NCBI GenBank assembly: GCA_016550395.1
Contig: JABXGY010000044.1
Coordinates: forward strand, 1 to 13,722
Direction: 5' to 3'
Source of the DNA: an archaeon
GTDB lineage: Archaea; Asgardarchaeota; Hermodarchaeia; Hermodarchaeales; Hermodarchaeaceae
Length of the DNA stretch: 13,722 bases
In this document: piece by piece, positions 7,225 to 13,722 of the stretch
Position numbering within the stretch: position 1 is the stretch's first letter
Layout: the number at the start of each line of letters is the position of its first letter
Translations under genes and position numbers: made by a program
The notes under the pieces: generated by a model
What the model saw: the letters and a program-made list of their open reading frames with translations, nothing else
The model's database searches: none
Told to the model about the DNA's origin: nothing

Positions 7225-8388
7225 GTGGCGATTACTATTCTGCACACCTCAGATTCACATTTGGATATTCCCGCTATCAAATTTGGCTCTCGACGTTATG
7301 AACGTAAAAATGATTTTCTCAAATCCTTTGATACAGTAATTGCAGCTGCTCTAGAAAAGAAACCTGATCTTTTTCTCCATTCTGGCGACCTATTTGACGG
7401 ATTAAATCCACGAAATCCGGTTCGAGCCCGAGTCATGGAAGCCTTTAGAAAATTACACGAGAAACAGATTCCTATTTACATTATCAGCGGAAACCATGAT
7501 GTTCCCCGCGCGCGACGTCACGGAGTTGCTCCCCTACTGGAATACGCCCGAACAGGCTTTGTCACCTTCTTTCCTGAATGGGAAACAATACAATCTAACA
7601 CCATTAACTTGTATGGTATTGAAGTTGAAATCTCAGGGATTTCCTTCAACCCTACACTTTTACCTTCAGAAGATCCCCTTCATCAATTATCCATTCCGGG
7701 AAAAGGTGATGTAAACATCCTTCTGGCCCACTATAATGTCGAAGGACTTCGTGGAACCTTTCCCTATGAACCTGATATCCTTCTCAAGTCTATCCCCAAG
7801 AATCTGACCTATCTTGCAGCCGGTCACAACCACGAATTTCAAAAACAACAAGTTGGAAACACCATAATTTGTACCCCCGGAAGCACAGAGCACGTAACCT
7901 TCGCTGAAGAATCCCAAAAGAAGGGTTATGTCTGGTTAGAAATTGACACAAATGGTGTACAAAAACTCCAATTCTTTCCCATTGAAACCCGACCAATGCA
8001 AACACTCAATATGACGATTCCCGCGGATGCTAATATCAATCAGATGCTTATCAAAGAAATTAATCGCCTACGAAATCCTCAGCTTATTCTCCGGTTTCGC
8101 CTTCAGGGCGTCATGACAATTAAGTCAGCGGAACAGTATCGTCGCTCTGAAGTTGTACGCCATGGATTTGCAAAATGCTTCTCTACTGAAATCGTAGACG
8201 AACTCGAATACATCAGCCCTGATCCAGATTTTCTTATTCCAGAAACTGAATTGAAACCACCAATCACTGAATATCGTGATTATGTTGATTCAAGAATTAA
8301 ACAGGAGAAAGATCCAGAAAAGAAGACTTTGCTCCAAAAAGCGTTAGATCGCGGGCTAGCGTTGTTAGAAGAATCCGGAGGTTGGTGA
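7225..8388 (+). CDS. mre11: Mre11 DNA double-strand-break repair nuclease
   Basis: 387 residues, GTG start. All phosphodiesterase motifs of the calcineurin-like Mre11/SbcD family are present: D10-S-H12, HSGD55-LFD, GNH91-D92, AH169 and GH201-N-H203. These residues bind two Mn2+ ions and give 3'-5' exonuclease and endonuclease activity. The C-terminal part (about 290-387) has the capping-domain region and ends in a basic, amphipathic helix of the kind that packs on the base of the Rad50 coiled coil. It lies between herA (5-bp gap) and rad50 (3-bp gap), so stoichiometric production with Rad50 is likely. The nuclease appears intact. Bacterial YhaO is a related alternative, relevant because of the unusual Rad50 partner. 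Confidence 0.93.
   Translation: MAITILHTSDSHLDIPAIKFGSRRYERKNDFLKSFDTVIAAALEKKPDLFLHSGDLFDGLNPRNPVRARVMEAFRKLHEKQIPIYIISGNHDVPRARRHGVAPLLEYARTGFVTFFPEWETIQSNTINLYGIEVEISGISFNPTLLPSEDPLHQLSIPGKGDVNILLAHYNVEGLRGTFPYEPDILLKSIPKNLTYLAAGHNHEFQKQQVGNTIICTPGSTEHVTFAEESQKKGYVWLEIDTNGVQKLQFFPIETRPMQTLNMTIPADANINQMLIKEINRLRNPQLILRFRLQGVMTIKSAEQYRRSEVVRHGFAKCFSTEIVDELEYISPDPDFLIPETELKPPITEYRDYVDSRIKQEKDPEKKTLLQKALDRGLALLEESGGW
8377..8382 (+). promoter_or_regulatory. Shine-Dalgarno of rad50 inside the mre11 3' end
   Basis: GGAGGT nine bases before the ATG at 8392. A second purine patch (GGTGAGG) follows closer to the start. Confidence 0.6.
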
Positions 8389-8391
8389 GGA

Positions 8392-10758
8392 ATGGTTGTT
8401 TTACGGCAATTAGAGGCTCGAGATTTCAAGCACTTAGATCTTGATATAACCTTTCCTGAAGGCATCCTCGCGATTAGTGGTCCAAATGAATCCGGAAAAT
8501 CTTCAATCTTTGAAGCCATACTCTTTGCCTTCTTTGGACGAACCCATAAAGCACCTTTAGGACAAAAAGACCGCCTCATAAATTACGATGCGGAAAAACT
8601 ATTCGTACGATTATTCTTTGAAGTCGAAGGTACCCAATACAGAATTACACGACAAATCCATCGAAAACGTCCCAGTACAGCCCAACTCCACAAAATTGCT
8701 CAATCTGGACAAACTTCTCTTTTAGCAACGGGAGTCAAAAATGTTGAAGCTGAGATAAGCACTCTACTTAATGGAGTAGATCTGAATGACCTATTGGCGA
8801 GTAATATCGTACTTCAGAAAGATTTAGACCGCCTAGCAAATATGCAGAAAATGGAACGTCGACACGTTATCAATGCTATGATGGGACGCGAGTGTTTTTC
8901 ACATGTAGATAATAAACTGGCAAATGAACTTCGACCCTTAAGAAACACCCTCAAACCAACAGAAGAAACTCTCAAAGAACTGCGGTTCCGTAAAGATGCG
9001 TATATAGAACAAACTCGGGAATTAAAAACACAGCAAAAATCCTTGACTGAAATTGAATATCAATTAAAGGACATTAGTCGAACTTTTGCCCAAAGTGAGA
9101 AGAAATTCAAGGCTGTCAAGGCTTACAAGTTAATTAAAGAAAAACAAGAGGATTTGGAGCGGGAACTCAAGTTCCGACTAGAAACCAAAGACCGCTTGGA
9201 AAAGCAATTAACGAATTTGGATAAACTCCAAAGACAACAAAAGAAACTTAGTGGTCAAGCAAAACAGCTTGACTATCTCCAAAGTAATATGACCATCTTT
9301 GAACAACTACAAGACGCATCTGAAAAACTCAAAGCCACTGTAGACGAACAACAAATGACGACAGAAGTCATTACATCACTTGAAGGCCAAGTGGGCGAGT
9401 TAAAAACACTGCAAGATGCTGTAATCGAATATGAACAAATCAAGAATCAACGAATAAGTATCGAGGTCAGCCAACACCGGGTTCTCTCCCCCCTTGTTTA
9501 CATACCTTCGATTGGTCTTCTCTCCGCTGGAATTATGGCACTCTTCTTCAACCTTATCATTGGGATTGTTTTTCTACTAGCATCCATTCCCTTTGTAGCC
9601 TATCTCAGCAAGAATTACTTTACTTATAGTCGCCTTGCACCGAAACTAGATCTGTTGCGAAGAAAAGAGGAAGAATTGAGTGAACAGGTATCGAGGTATA
9701 GGACTAAAGAAACTTTTGAAGAACAACTTCAAGAGCGCCTAGTCCGAGATCAAGAACTAACCGTACAAATCGCACAGCTCTCTACACAAGTTCAAAGCCA
9801 ACTCAAAAATCTCTCTCCGACTTTGTTAGAAGGAATAAAATTACCAAAGGGTTCTGACCCAAAAACCCTACAAAACACCGTAAAAATCGTAGAACAAAGA
9901 CTTTTGGAACTTCAAGCAAGTCAAAACTCAATTAATGAGCAGTTACAATCAATTGAAGGACAATTGGCAGATCTTCGCGAAGCGAAAGAAGATCTTACAC
10001 GAATTGAGAAAGAAACTACTAACCTGCGGGAACAACTTTCTTCATTAACTCTTCCCCCCCTTCCTGAAGAAATTGATGAGTATACCGAAGCGTTGTATGA
10101 ACAACTCGACCAGCAAATCAAAGCCATGGGTGAAGAAAAGGCTACCATGCAAGAGAATCGGAGAAATACTGTTCAGCGTATTGACGAACTTTCGGCTCTT
10201 CTAAAAGAAAACGAAGGTGTTCTAGAAGAATTCACAAATAAGGAACGGGAATTTTCCCAGCTTGATCAGAATATCAAATCCGGTGAACTCACGATTGAAT
10301 TAATACGTGAGGTCGCTGAACACGGTCGTGAACAAGTACGTCCACGTGTTGTTCATGTCATGGAGCGTATCTTGGCAACGATCACGGATGGAAAATACCG
10401 GTTTCCCAAACTGAGTGAAGACTATAGCCTCAAGGTCTACTCGGCAACAGCTGGTGAATATGTACAAGCTACACTCTATAGCGGTGGCACCGAAGACCAA
10501 TTCCTCTTAGCTCTTCGCCTTGGATTTGCCATCGCATTGCTTCCCCAAGGTCGTGGTGCAACCCCCCAATTTCTTCTACTCGATGAACCTTTCGGAGGCT
10601 CTGATATTCAACGCCGGGATAATATCATTCGTCTTCTGAACGACGAATTATCTCGAACCTTTCAACAAATTATCGTCGTGAGTCATCAATCGGCTGTTCT
10701 CTCAGCCTCTGAACATCAATTCCGAATGACTAATGGGCGAATTATCCGTTCAGATTAG
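8392..10758 (+). CDS. rad50: Rad50-like SMC-family ATPase with a central membrane hairpin in place of the zinc hook
   Basis: 788 residues. The ATPase head is split between the two ends: Walker A GPNESGKSS (30-38), Q-loop near Q142, signature YSGGTEDQ (696-703), Walker B FLLLDEP (727-733) with catalytic E732, and H-loop SHQ (H765). Between them are two long Glu/Gln/Lys-rich coiled-coil arms, about 170-355 and 410-650. Position and pairing with Mre11 make it the Rad50 partner, which clamps DNA and gates the nuclease. Two things are odd. There is no CxxC zinc hook and only one cysteine, C168. At residues about 366-406, the exact midpoint, is a hydrophobic stretch that reads as two short transmembrane helices joined at N387 (segments 366-386 and 388-406). 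The length is below that of most archaeal Rad50 proteins. The NESGKSS and GGTEDQ motifs resemble bacterial YhaN-type ATPases. Membrane tethering is inference. Confidence 0.88.
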   Translation: MVVLRQLEARDFKHLDLDITFPEGILAISGPNESGKSSIFEAILFAFFGRTHKAPLGQKDRLINYDAEKLFVRLFFEVEGTQYRITRQIHRKRPSTAQLHKIAQSGQTSLLATGVKNVEAEISTLLNGVDLNDLLASNIVLQKDLDRLANMQKMERRHVINAMMGRECFSHVDNKLANELRPLRNTLKPTEETLKELRFRKDAYIEQTRELKTQQKSLTEIEYQLKDISRTFAQSEKKFKAVKAYKLIKEKQEDLERELKFRLETKDRLEKQLTNLDKLQRQQKKLSGQAKQLDYLQSNMTIFEQLQDASEKLKATVDEQQMTTEVITSLEGQVGELKTLQDAVIEYEQIKNQRISIEVSQHRVLSPLVYIPSIGLLSAGIMALFFNLIIGIVFLLASIPFVAYLSKNYFTYSRLAPKLDLLRRKEEELSEQVSRYRTKETFEEQLQERLVRDQELTVQIAQLSTQVQSQLKNLSPTLLEGIKLPKGSDPKTLQNTVKIVEQRLLELQASQNSINEQLQSIEGQLADLREAKEDLTRIEKETTNLREQLSSLTLPPLPEEIDEYTEALYEQLDQQIKAMGEEKATMQENRRNTVQRIDELSALLKENEGVLEEFTNKEREFSQLDQNIKSGELTIELIREVAEHGREQVRPRVVHVMERILATITDGKYRFPKLSEDYSLKVYSATAGEYVQATLYSGGTEDQFLLALRLGFAIALLPQGRGATPQFLLLDEPFGGSDIQRRDNIIRLLNDELSRTFQQIIVVSHQSAVLSASEHQFRMTNGRIIRSD

Positions 10759-11670
10759 TTATATTGTTTTATTAAGGACTGGGCGTGTTTCTTGACATTG
10801 ATATCCTCGGTTTTTAAGAAATCCATATTGATTTTCATGGGTCAATACCGTCAATTGAGTTGCACCATTAATTTCACTCAGGAACTCAGTAACCGTTAAT
10901 ACAGCAGATAAGAAGTGAGAGTCTTGATTAGTTTTAGCTAACCAAATTCTTACATATTGATAGTCAGTGGTTAAGGCTTCGTTATTTTCTTGACGAAGTA
11001 ACCAAAGATTGGGACATGGTATATCGGTTTCTAGTAATGTGTATAATCGATTCATGTTTCGTAAATATGACCAGATATATTGTGAGGGAAAATTAATTCC
11101 CAACCCCGGCTCAAAACCCATCGGTAATTGTTTACGTGCTTCCCATTTTAGAGGAATTCTTTGGATACTAGATTTGACTGGGAGAAGAGATTCACGTTTT
11201 AAAATCTTAGTGAATCTCCCCTCATTTCCTGAAAGGTTAAAATCATTAGCGCGGAAAAAACTGACGGCTTCATTATCCTCGGCTATCGTAGTTAGTTGTG
11301 AACAGCCGTTCGTCTGAGCAATTTGGGAGGCATGTTCTAACAAGAGTGAGCCAATGCCTTCATGGCGACGCTCAGGATCAACAATAATCCATGCGATAAT
11401 ACCCTGATTTATGTTCGGTGTAATTTTCTCAAAAAGGAGTTCAACCTCTCCTAGGATGGCATCTTTGGTTCGAGCTACTAGAACGATGCCATCAGCTTCT
11501 TCCATTACCCGCAGATGAAGGTTGAGTATGTCAGGGTCACTCCATGGACCTTTTTTCTGCCAACGTTCCCATTTAGAGAGCCCTCCTTCTTCAGATGTGC
11601 TTCGATTGAGGGTTATAAGATCGAGTAAGTCCCGTTTTGCATCAGCTTCTGCTACTATAATTTCTTTCAC
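10759..11670 (-). CDS. GNAT acetyltransferase, probably with a second degenerate GNAT-like domain
   Basis: 303 residues. The N-terminal domain (about 1-160) is a GNAT fold: strand 4 WIIVDPERRHEGIG (94-107), where R102-x2-G105-x-G107 is the acetyl-CoA pyrophosphate loop (R/Q-x2-G-x-G/A), followed by the helix SLLLEHASQIA, then EDNEAVSFFRANDF (131-144), the usual N-x-A-x-x-F-Y-x-x-x-G-F region. The C-terminal half (about 171-303) ends in TQLTVLTHENQYGFLKNRGY, which echoes that last motif but lacks a recognisable acetyl-CoA loop, so it may be a degenerate repeat used for substrate binding. The acceptor is unknown. The GTG start has no Shine-Dalgarno, and a TATA-like element sits about 23 bp before it, so a leaderless mRNA is likely. 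Its stop codon directly abuts that of rad50. Confidence 0.78.
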   Translation of the reverse strand: MKEIIVAEADAKRDLLDLITLNRSTSEEGGLSKWERWQKKGPWSDPDILNLHLRVMEEADGIVLVARTKDAILGEVELLFEKITPNINQGIIAWIIVDPERRHEGIGSLLLEHASQIAQTNGCSQLTTIAEDNEAVSFFRANDFNLSGNEGRFTKILKRESLLPVKSSIQRIPLKWEARKQLPMGFEPGLGINFPSQYIWSYLRNMNRLYTLLETDIPCPNLWLLRQENNEALTTDYQYVRIWLAKTNQDSHFLSAVLTVTEFLSEINGATQLTVLTHENQYGFLKNRGYQCQETRPVLNKTI

Positions 11671-11686
11671 AATTTTTGCTGAAGGC

Positions 11687-11698
11687 TATTAATTAAAA
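11687..11698 (-). promoter_or_regulatory. TATA box of the GNAT gene, leaderless configuration
   Basis: On the minus strand an A/T-only run, TTTTAATTAATA-like, is centred about 23 bp before the GTG at 11670. Initiation at the normal distance would fall on the start codon. Confidence 0.4.
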
Positions 11699-11727
11699 TA
11701 AACTCTTCTCTAAAGCCATATCAATTA

Positions 11728-11749
11728 CTATTTTCTGACCCCAAAATAG
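11728..11749. promoter_or_regulatory. Inverted repeat CTATTTT-N8-AAAATAG in a divergent promoter region
   Basis: Perfect 7-bp arms (11728-11734 and 11743-11749), 11 bp before the TATA box at 11761 and about 58 bp before the GNAT start, so it could regulate both directions. Operator function is inferred from position. Confidence 0.3.
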
Positions 11750-11760
11750 ATAATAGTCGG

Positions 11761-11768
11761 TTTATATG
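11761..11768 (+). promoter_or_regulatory. TATA box of the 11801-13615 operon
   Basis: TTTATATG lies about 35 bp before the ATG at 11801. A transcript starting near 11788-11790 would include little more than GGAGAT (11788-11793), the Shine-Dalgarno seven bases before the ATG. Confidence 0.45.
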
Positions 11769-11800
11769 CTATTCACGGCGGAGACACGGAGATCATAATC

Positions 11801-13150
11801 ATGAGCAGCTCAGATCAAATTCAACGGTGGCAAAAAGCCTTCCCTCTAGCAGGATTCAACCCCGCACTCGAAGCACCATCAAACGAAGAAATAAGGATCG
11901 CTCAGCAATTTTGTCCAACAATCTATGCTGACTTAGAATTAGTTAAGGAGGAACAAGCCGATTTAACAAAACATCTTGGGATTGGTGGAAAAGCATATGG
12001 CTTCTTTGCATCTCTTAAAAAACGTATACAAGGCAAAGACTTTGCAGGAATTGTCGATACCCTATTTCTGTTGTGTCTCGGCGATTTCCCTAATAACCTC
12101 ACAGGAGCAAAACTCGCGATTCTGGGAGTCAGCCTTCCTGAGAGTGAAATTCCTTGGGATAAAGAAATGCGCAAGGTATTAGATCAGCTTCGGGAACGGC
12201 TCCAATCCGAATACTCACAACAAACTCGTGACTATATAAGCAATCTCTACCACACAATTTTCCCTACTGAGCAAACACCAACGTGTGTTCTTAAATTCCG
12301 TGTCAGCAAGGATCCTACGGATTCCAACATCTACTGCATTCAATATTTTGCCTATTGGCCAATTCAACTGTTTCCCCGCCACCTATATGATTATGAACCA
12401 ATTTATGTCATCGTCCGAAAAGAGGGCAAAACGTACCAGCCACTAGTAATCTCATTTAATGCTGAATATGGTGCCCGACCCTTACTGAAAGGAAAACGAC
12501 CAGGACATATGATTCGAACATTTTTCAATTGGGATAGTAAAGACTTACAAATAACCCCTGATGATTTCAACCCAATGGCAGACTATATGACGAAAGCCTT
12601 TGGGGGAAGTTACTACTATGAGGAAGTACCCAGCGACCGTCGTGTGAGTCACACAGAGAATCTTCGATCTGGTGCTCATAACATTGCATTTTATGTCCCT
12701 AATAGGTGGCATTCATATGATCTTTGCACGGCTGATGTACGCCGAGATAAGATGGCACTACCTTGTAATCTTCATCCACTTAAAACACAAGATTTGCTTC
12801 ATATTGAATGGAATGTCCTGAATCCTTTCCAGGCTCCCTTTCTTTATCCCAATATAGGAAAGAAAAATGCGCTTATGCATTTCCCGCTAGATGCGTCCAC
12901 ACTCTGGAAGAGTGAAATATATCGTCGATGGAGTGACTATGCCATGGTGGAGTTTCATATTAAACACGGGCGACCATCTCAAACGGTATCTAACATGTAT
13001 GCATATCAAGTCGGGCTTTTCATCGATTTGTTCGGAGAAATCACTGGGGAAGGGATGGGGTTAAGTATGTGGCCATTAATTGAGGCGCGTGAACGTGAAA
13101 TCGAAGGGACTCTTTCCTTTATCGAACGATTACGACGACCAAAGAAATAG
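11801..13150 (+). CDS. Unrecognised 449-residue protein with an H-x2-D-x-E motif
   Basis: I do not recognise this protein with confidence. It is soluble, with no signal peptide or membrane segment. The first 150 residues look helical. The centre has aromatic beta-rich sequence: YCIQYFAYWPIQ, then H194-LYD197-YE199-PIYVIVRKEG, then LVISFNAEYG, and later SGAH293-NIAFYVPNRWHSYD. An 'aromatic-rich strand, HxxDxE-P, strand, then SGxH-x3-Y-like' order recalls the GHRHDWE and HEGDWE regions of NPP1-like and Vps62-like proteins, where His and the acids bind a divalent metal. That link is pattern memory and tentative. The C-terminus ends in a Glu/Arg-rich helix. The ATG has a good Shine-Dalgarno (11788-11793). 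The zinc-ribbon membrane protein follows after 3 bp, so the two are almost surely co-expressed. Confidence 0.6.
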   Translation: MSSSDQIQRWQKAFPLAGFNPALEAPSNEEIRIAQQFCPTIYADLELVKEEQADLTKHLGIGGKAYGFFASLKKRIQGKDFAGIVDTLFLLCLGDFPNNLTGAKLAILGVSLPESEIPWDKEMRKVLDQLRERLQSEYSQQTRDYISNLYHTIFPTEQTPTCVLKFRVSKDPTDSNIYCIQYFAYWPIQLFPRHLYDYEPIYVIVRKEGKTYQPLVISFNAEYGARPLLKGKRPGHMIRTFFNWDSKDLQITPDDFNPMADYMTKAFGGSYYYEEVPSDRRVSHTENLRSGAHNIAFYVPNRWHSYDLCTADVRRDKMALPCNLHPLKTQDLLHIEWNVLNPFQAPFLYPNIGKKNALMHFPLDASTLWKSEIYRRWSDYAMVEFHIKHGRPSQTVSNMYAYQVGLFIDLFGEITGEGMGLSMWPLIEAREREIEGTLSFIERLRRPKK

Positions 13151-13153
13151 GAT

Positions 13154-13615
13154 GTGTTGATACTGACATTGAATCGAGCTACTGAGGCGGCTCCGTCAAT
13201 CGCTGAGCGTGGGTCACACCAACGATTTTGGTGGGCTCTTCTGGTCACACTTTTTGTTGTCTTCTTTATTTGGGGATTCTTCCAACCCTACCCATTAAAT
13301 CTAATTTTATGGGCTGTTGGATTATTGTTTTTGGTCATTTTTCTGATTCTAATATATCGAAGTGCTCGGGCTCCTACAAAGATAGAGCTGGCTGAGATTC
13401 GCCGGTTAATAGTATGTGATAAATGCGGTGTTGAAACCGAAGGACCCTATGAAGCAGGCGACCATGTTTTTCGCGAAATTGGACCTTGTCCACGCTGTGA
13501 TGGACGTCTTTACATTAAGGCAATTTATAGTATTGAAAAGAAAAAACCGCTTAAACGCCAGCAACCCCAAAAGACTCCTATCATGGAAGATGAAGTGACT
13601 AAAGATACAAACTAG
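13154..13615 (+). CDS. Two-helix membrane protein with cytoplasmic zinc ribbon
   Basis: 153 residues. Two hydrophobic segments (about 25-43 and 48-68) form a hairpin broken at QPYP. A basic linker (RSAR) follows, which by the positive-inside rule puts both ends in the cytoplasm. Next is C88-x2-C91 ... C112-x2-C115, a rubredoxin-type zinc ribbon with a GDH insertion between the pairs. The tail is highly charged (KKKPLKRQQPQK, then acidic). Function is unknown. The start is GTG at 13154, only 3 bp after the upstream stop; the TTG at 13157 is possible. Expression is probably coupled to the upstream gene. The last bases overlap the minus-strand gene's stop. Confidence 0.65.
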   Translation: MLILTLNRATEAAPSIAERGSHQRFWWALLVTLFVVFFIWGFFQPYPLNLILWAVGLLFLVIFLILIYRSARAPTKIELAEIRRLIVCDKCGVETEGPYEAGDHVFREIGPCPRCDGRLYIKAIYSIEKKKPLKRQQPQKTPIMEDEVTKDTN

Positions 13616-13722
13616 TTGGCGCTCATCAGTCTCTGAATATTGCCAGAAAATAATCGCTTAAGGTCTTCCTTGGTTACTTTTAGTCGTTGGAAGATTTTCA
13701 GTTGGTTTTCAAGAATATCGTA
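13612..13722 (-). CDS. C-terminal end of a probable amidohydrolase (truncated by window edge)
   Basis: Only the last 36 codons plus TAG are in the window; the gene continues beyond 13722. The visible end has a YDILENQLKIF helix, then KVTKEDLKRLFSGNIQRLM, which is the typical closing segment of TIM-barrel metal-dependent hydrolases of the amidohydrolase superfamily ('...eed..ki...Na.rll'). No metal ligand is in view, so the assignment rests on this terminal pattern alone. Its stop overlaps the stop of the convergent zinc-ribbon gene in the palindrome CTAG. Confidence 0.45.
   Translation of the reverse strand, partial: YDILENQLKIFQRLKVTKEDLKRLFSGNIQRLMSAN

Noticed and set aside
8377..8400. Frameshift or fusion between mre11 and rad50
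   Set aside because: The mre11 stop and rad50 ATG are cleanly separated by 3 bp, with a Shine-Dalgarno, and both ends match their families.
9921..10148. Minus-strand 75-residue frame within rad50
   Set aside because: Ser/Arg-rich antisense translation of coiled-coil codons; a typical shadow.
1..13722. CRISPR array, transposase, integrase, tRNA or attachment-site repeats
   Set aside because: Looked for on both strands; no repeat-spacer series, no mobile-element protein motif and no cloverleaf pattern was seen.

Overview
The window reads as chromosomal DNA of an archaeon, probably mesophilic. The main reason is a tight NurA-HerA-Mre11-Rad50 operon, a hallmark archaeal arrangement. Supporting signs are TATA-like boxes about 25 bp upstream of likely transcript starts, at least one probably leaderless gene, and small archaeal-looking membrane proteins. 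Base composition is moderate to low GC by eye and arginine is mostly CGN. An Asgard-type or related lineage is possible, but nothing here fixes the phylum. No rRNA, tRNA, CRISPR array, insertion sequence or phage gene was seen. Coding density is high and the longest gap between genes is about 260 bp.

Layout. (1) 1-629: the 3' part of a PHP-family phosphoesterase, convergent with a VIT1/CCC1-like metal transporter (641-1237, minus). (2) 1399-3484: a two-gene operon of a PqqD-like/radical SAM/SPASM enzyme and a class I SAM methyltransferase, which looks like a peptide-maturation pair. It faces a small four-helix membrane protein (3561-3995, minus) across a hairpin plus T-tract terminator. (3) 4258-10758: nurA, herA, mre11 and rad50 on the plus strand with junctions of -8, +5 and +3 bp, each later gene having its own Shine-Dalgarno sequence. 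(4) 10759-11670, minus: a GNAT acetyltransferase with a degenerate second domain, whose stop codon abuts that of rad50. (5) 11801-13615: a two-gene operon of an unrecognised 449-residue protein with an H-x2-D-x-E motif and a two-helix membrane protein with a zinc ribbon. (6) 13612-13722, minus: the last 36 codons of what looks like an amidohydrolase, sharing a CTAG stop overlap with the previous gene.

The four-gene operon should encode a complete DNA-end resection machine: the Mre11-Rad50 complex recognises and opens ends, and the HerA translocase with the NurA nuclease resects them. The strongest unusual signal is in Rad50. The zinc-hook CxxC is absent and the protein has a single cysteine, far from the centre. 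At the exact midpoint, where the hook should be, is a roughly 40-residue hydrophobic hairpin that looks like two transmembrane helices. Its ATPase motifs (Walker A with NESGKSS, signature YSGGTEDQ) also lean toward bacterial YhaN-type ATPases. This suggests a membrane-tethered or hydrophobically dimerised Mre11-Rad50 variant working with HerA-NurA. The second lead is the leader-binding-domain radical SAM plus methyltransferase pair, for which no convincing precursor peptide is visible.
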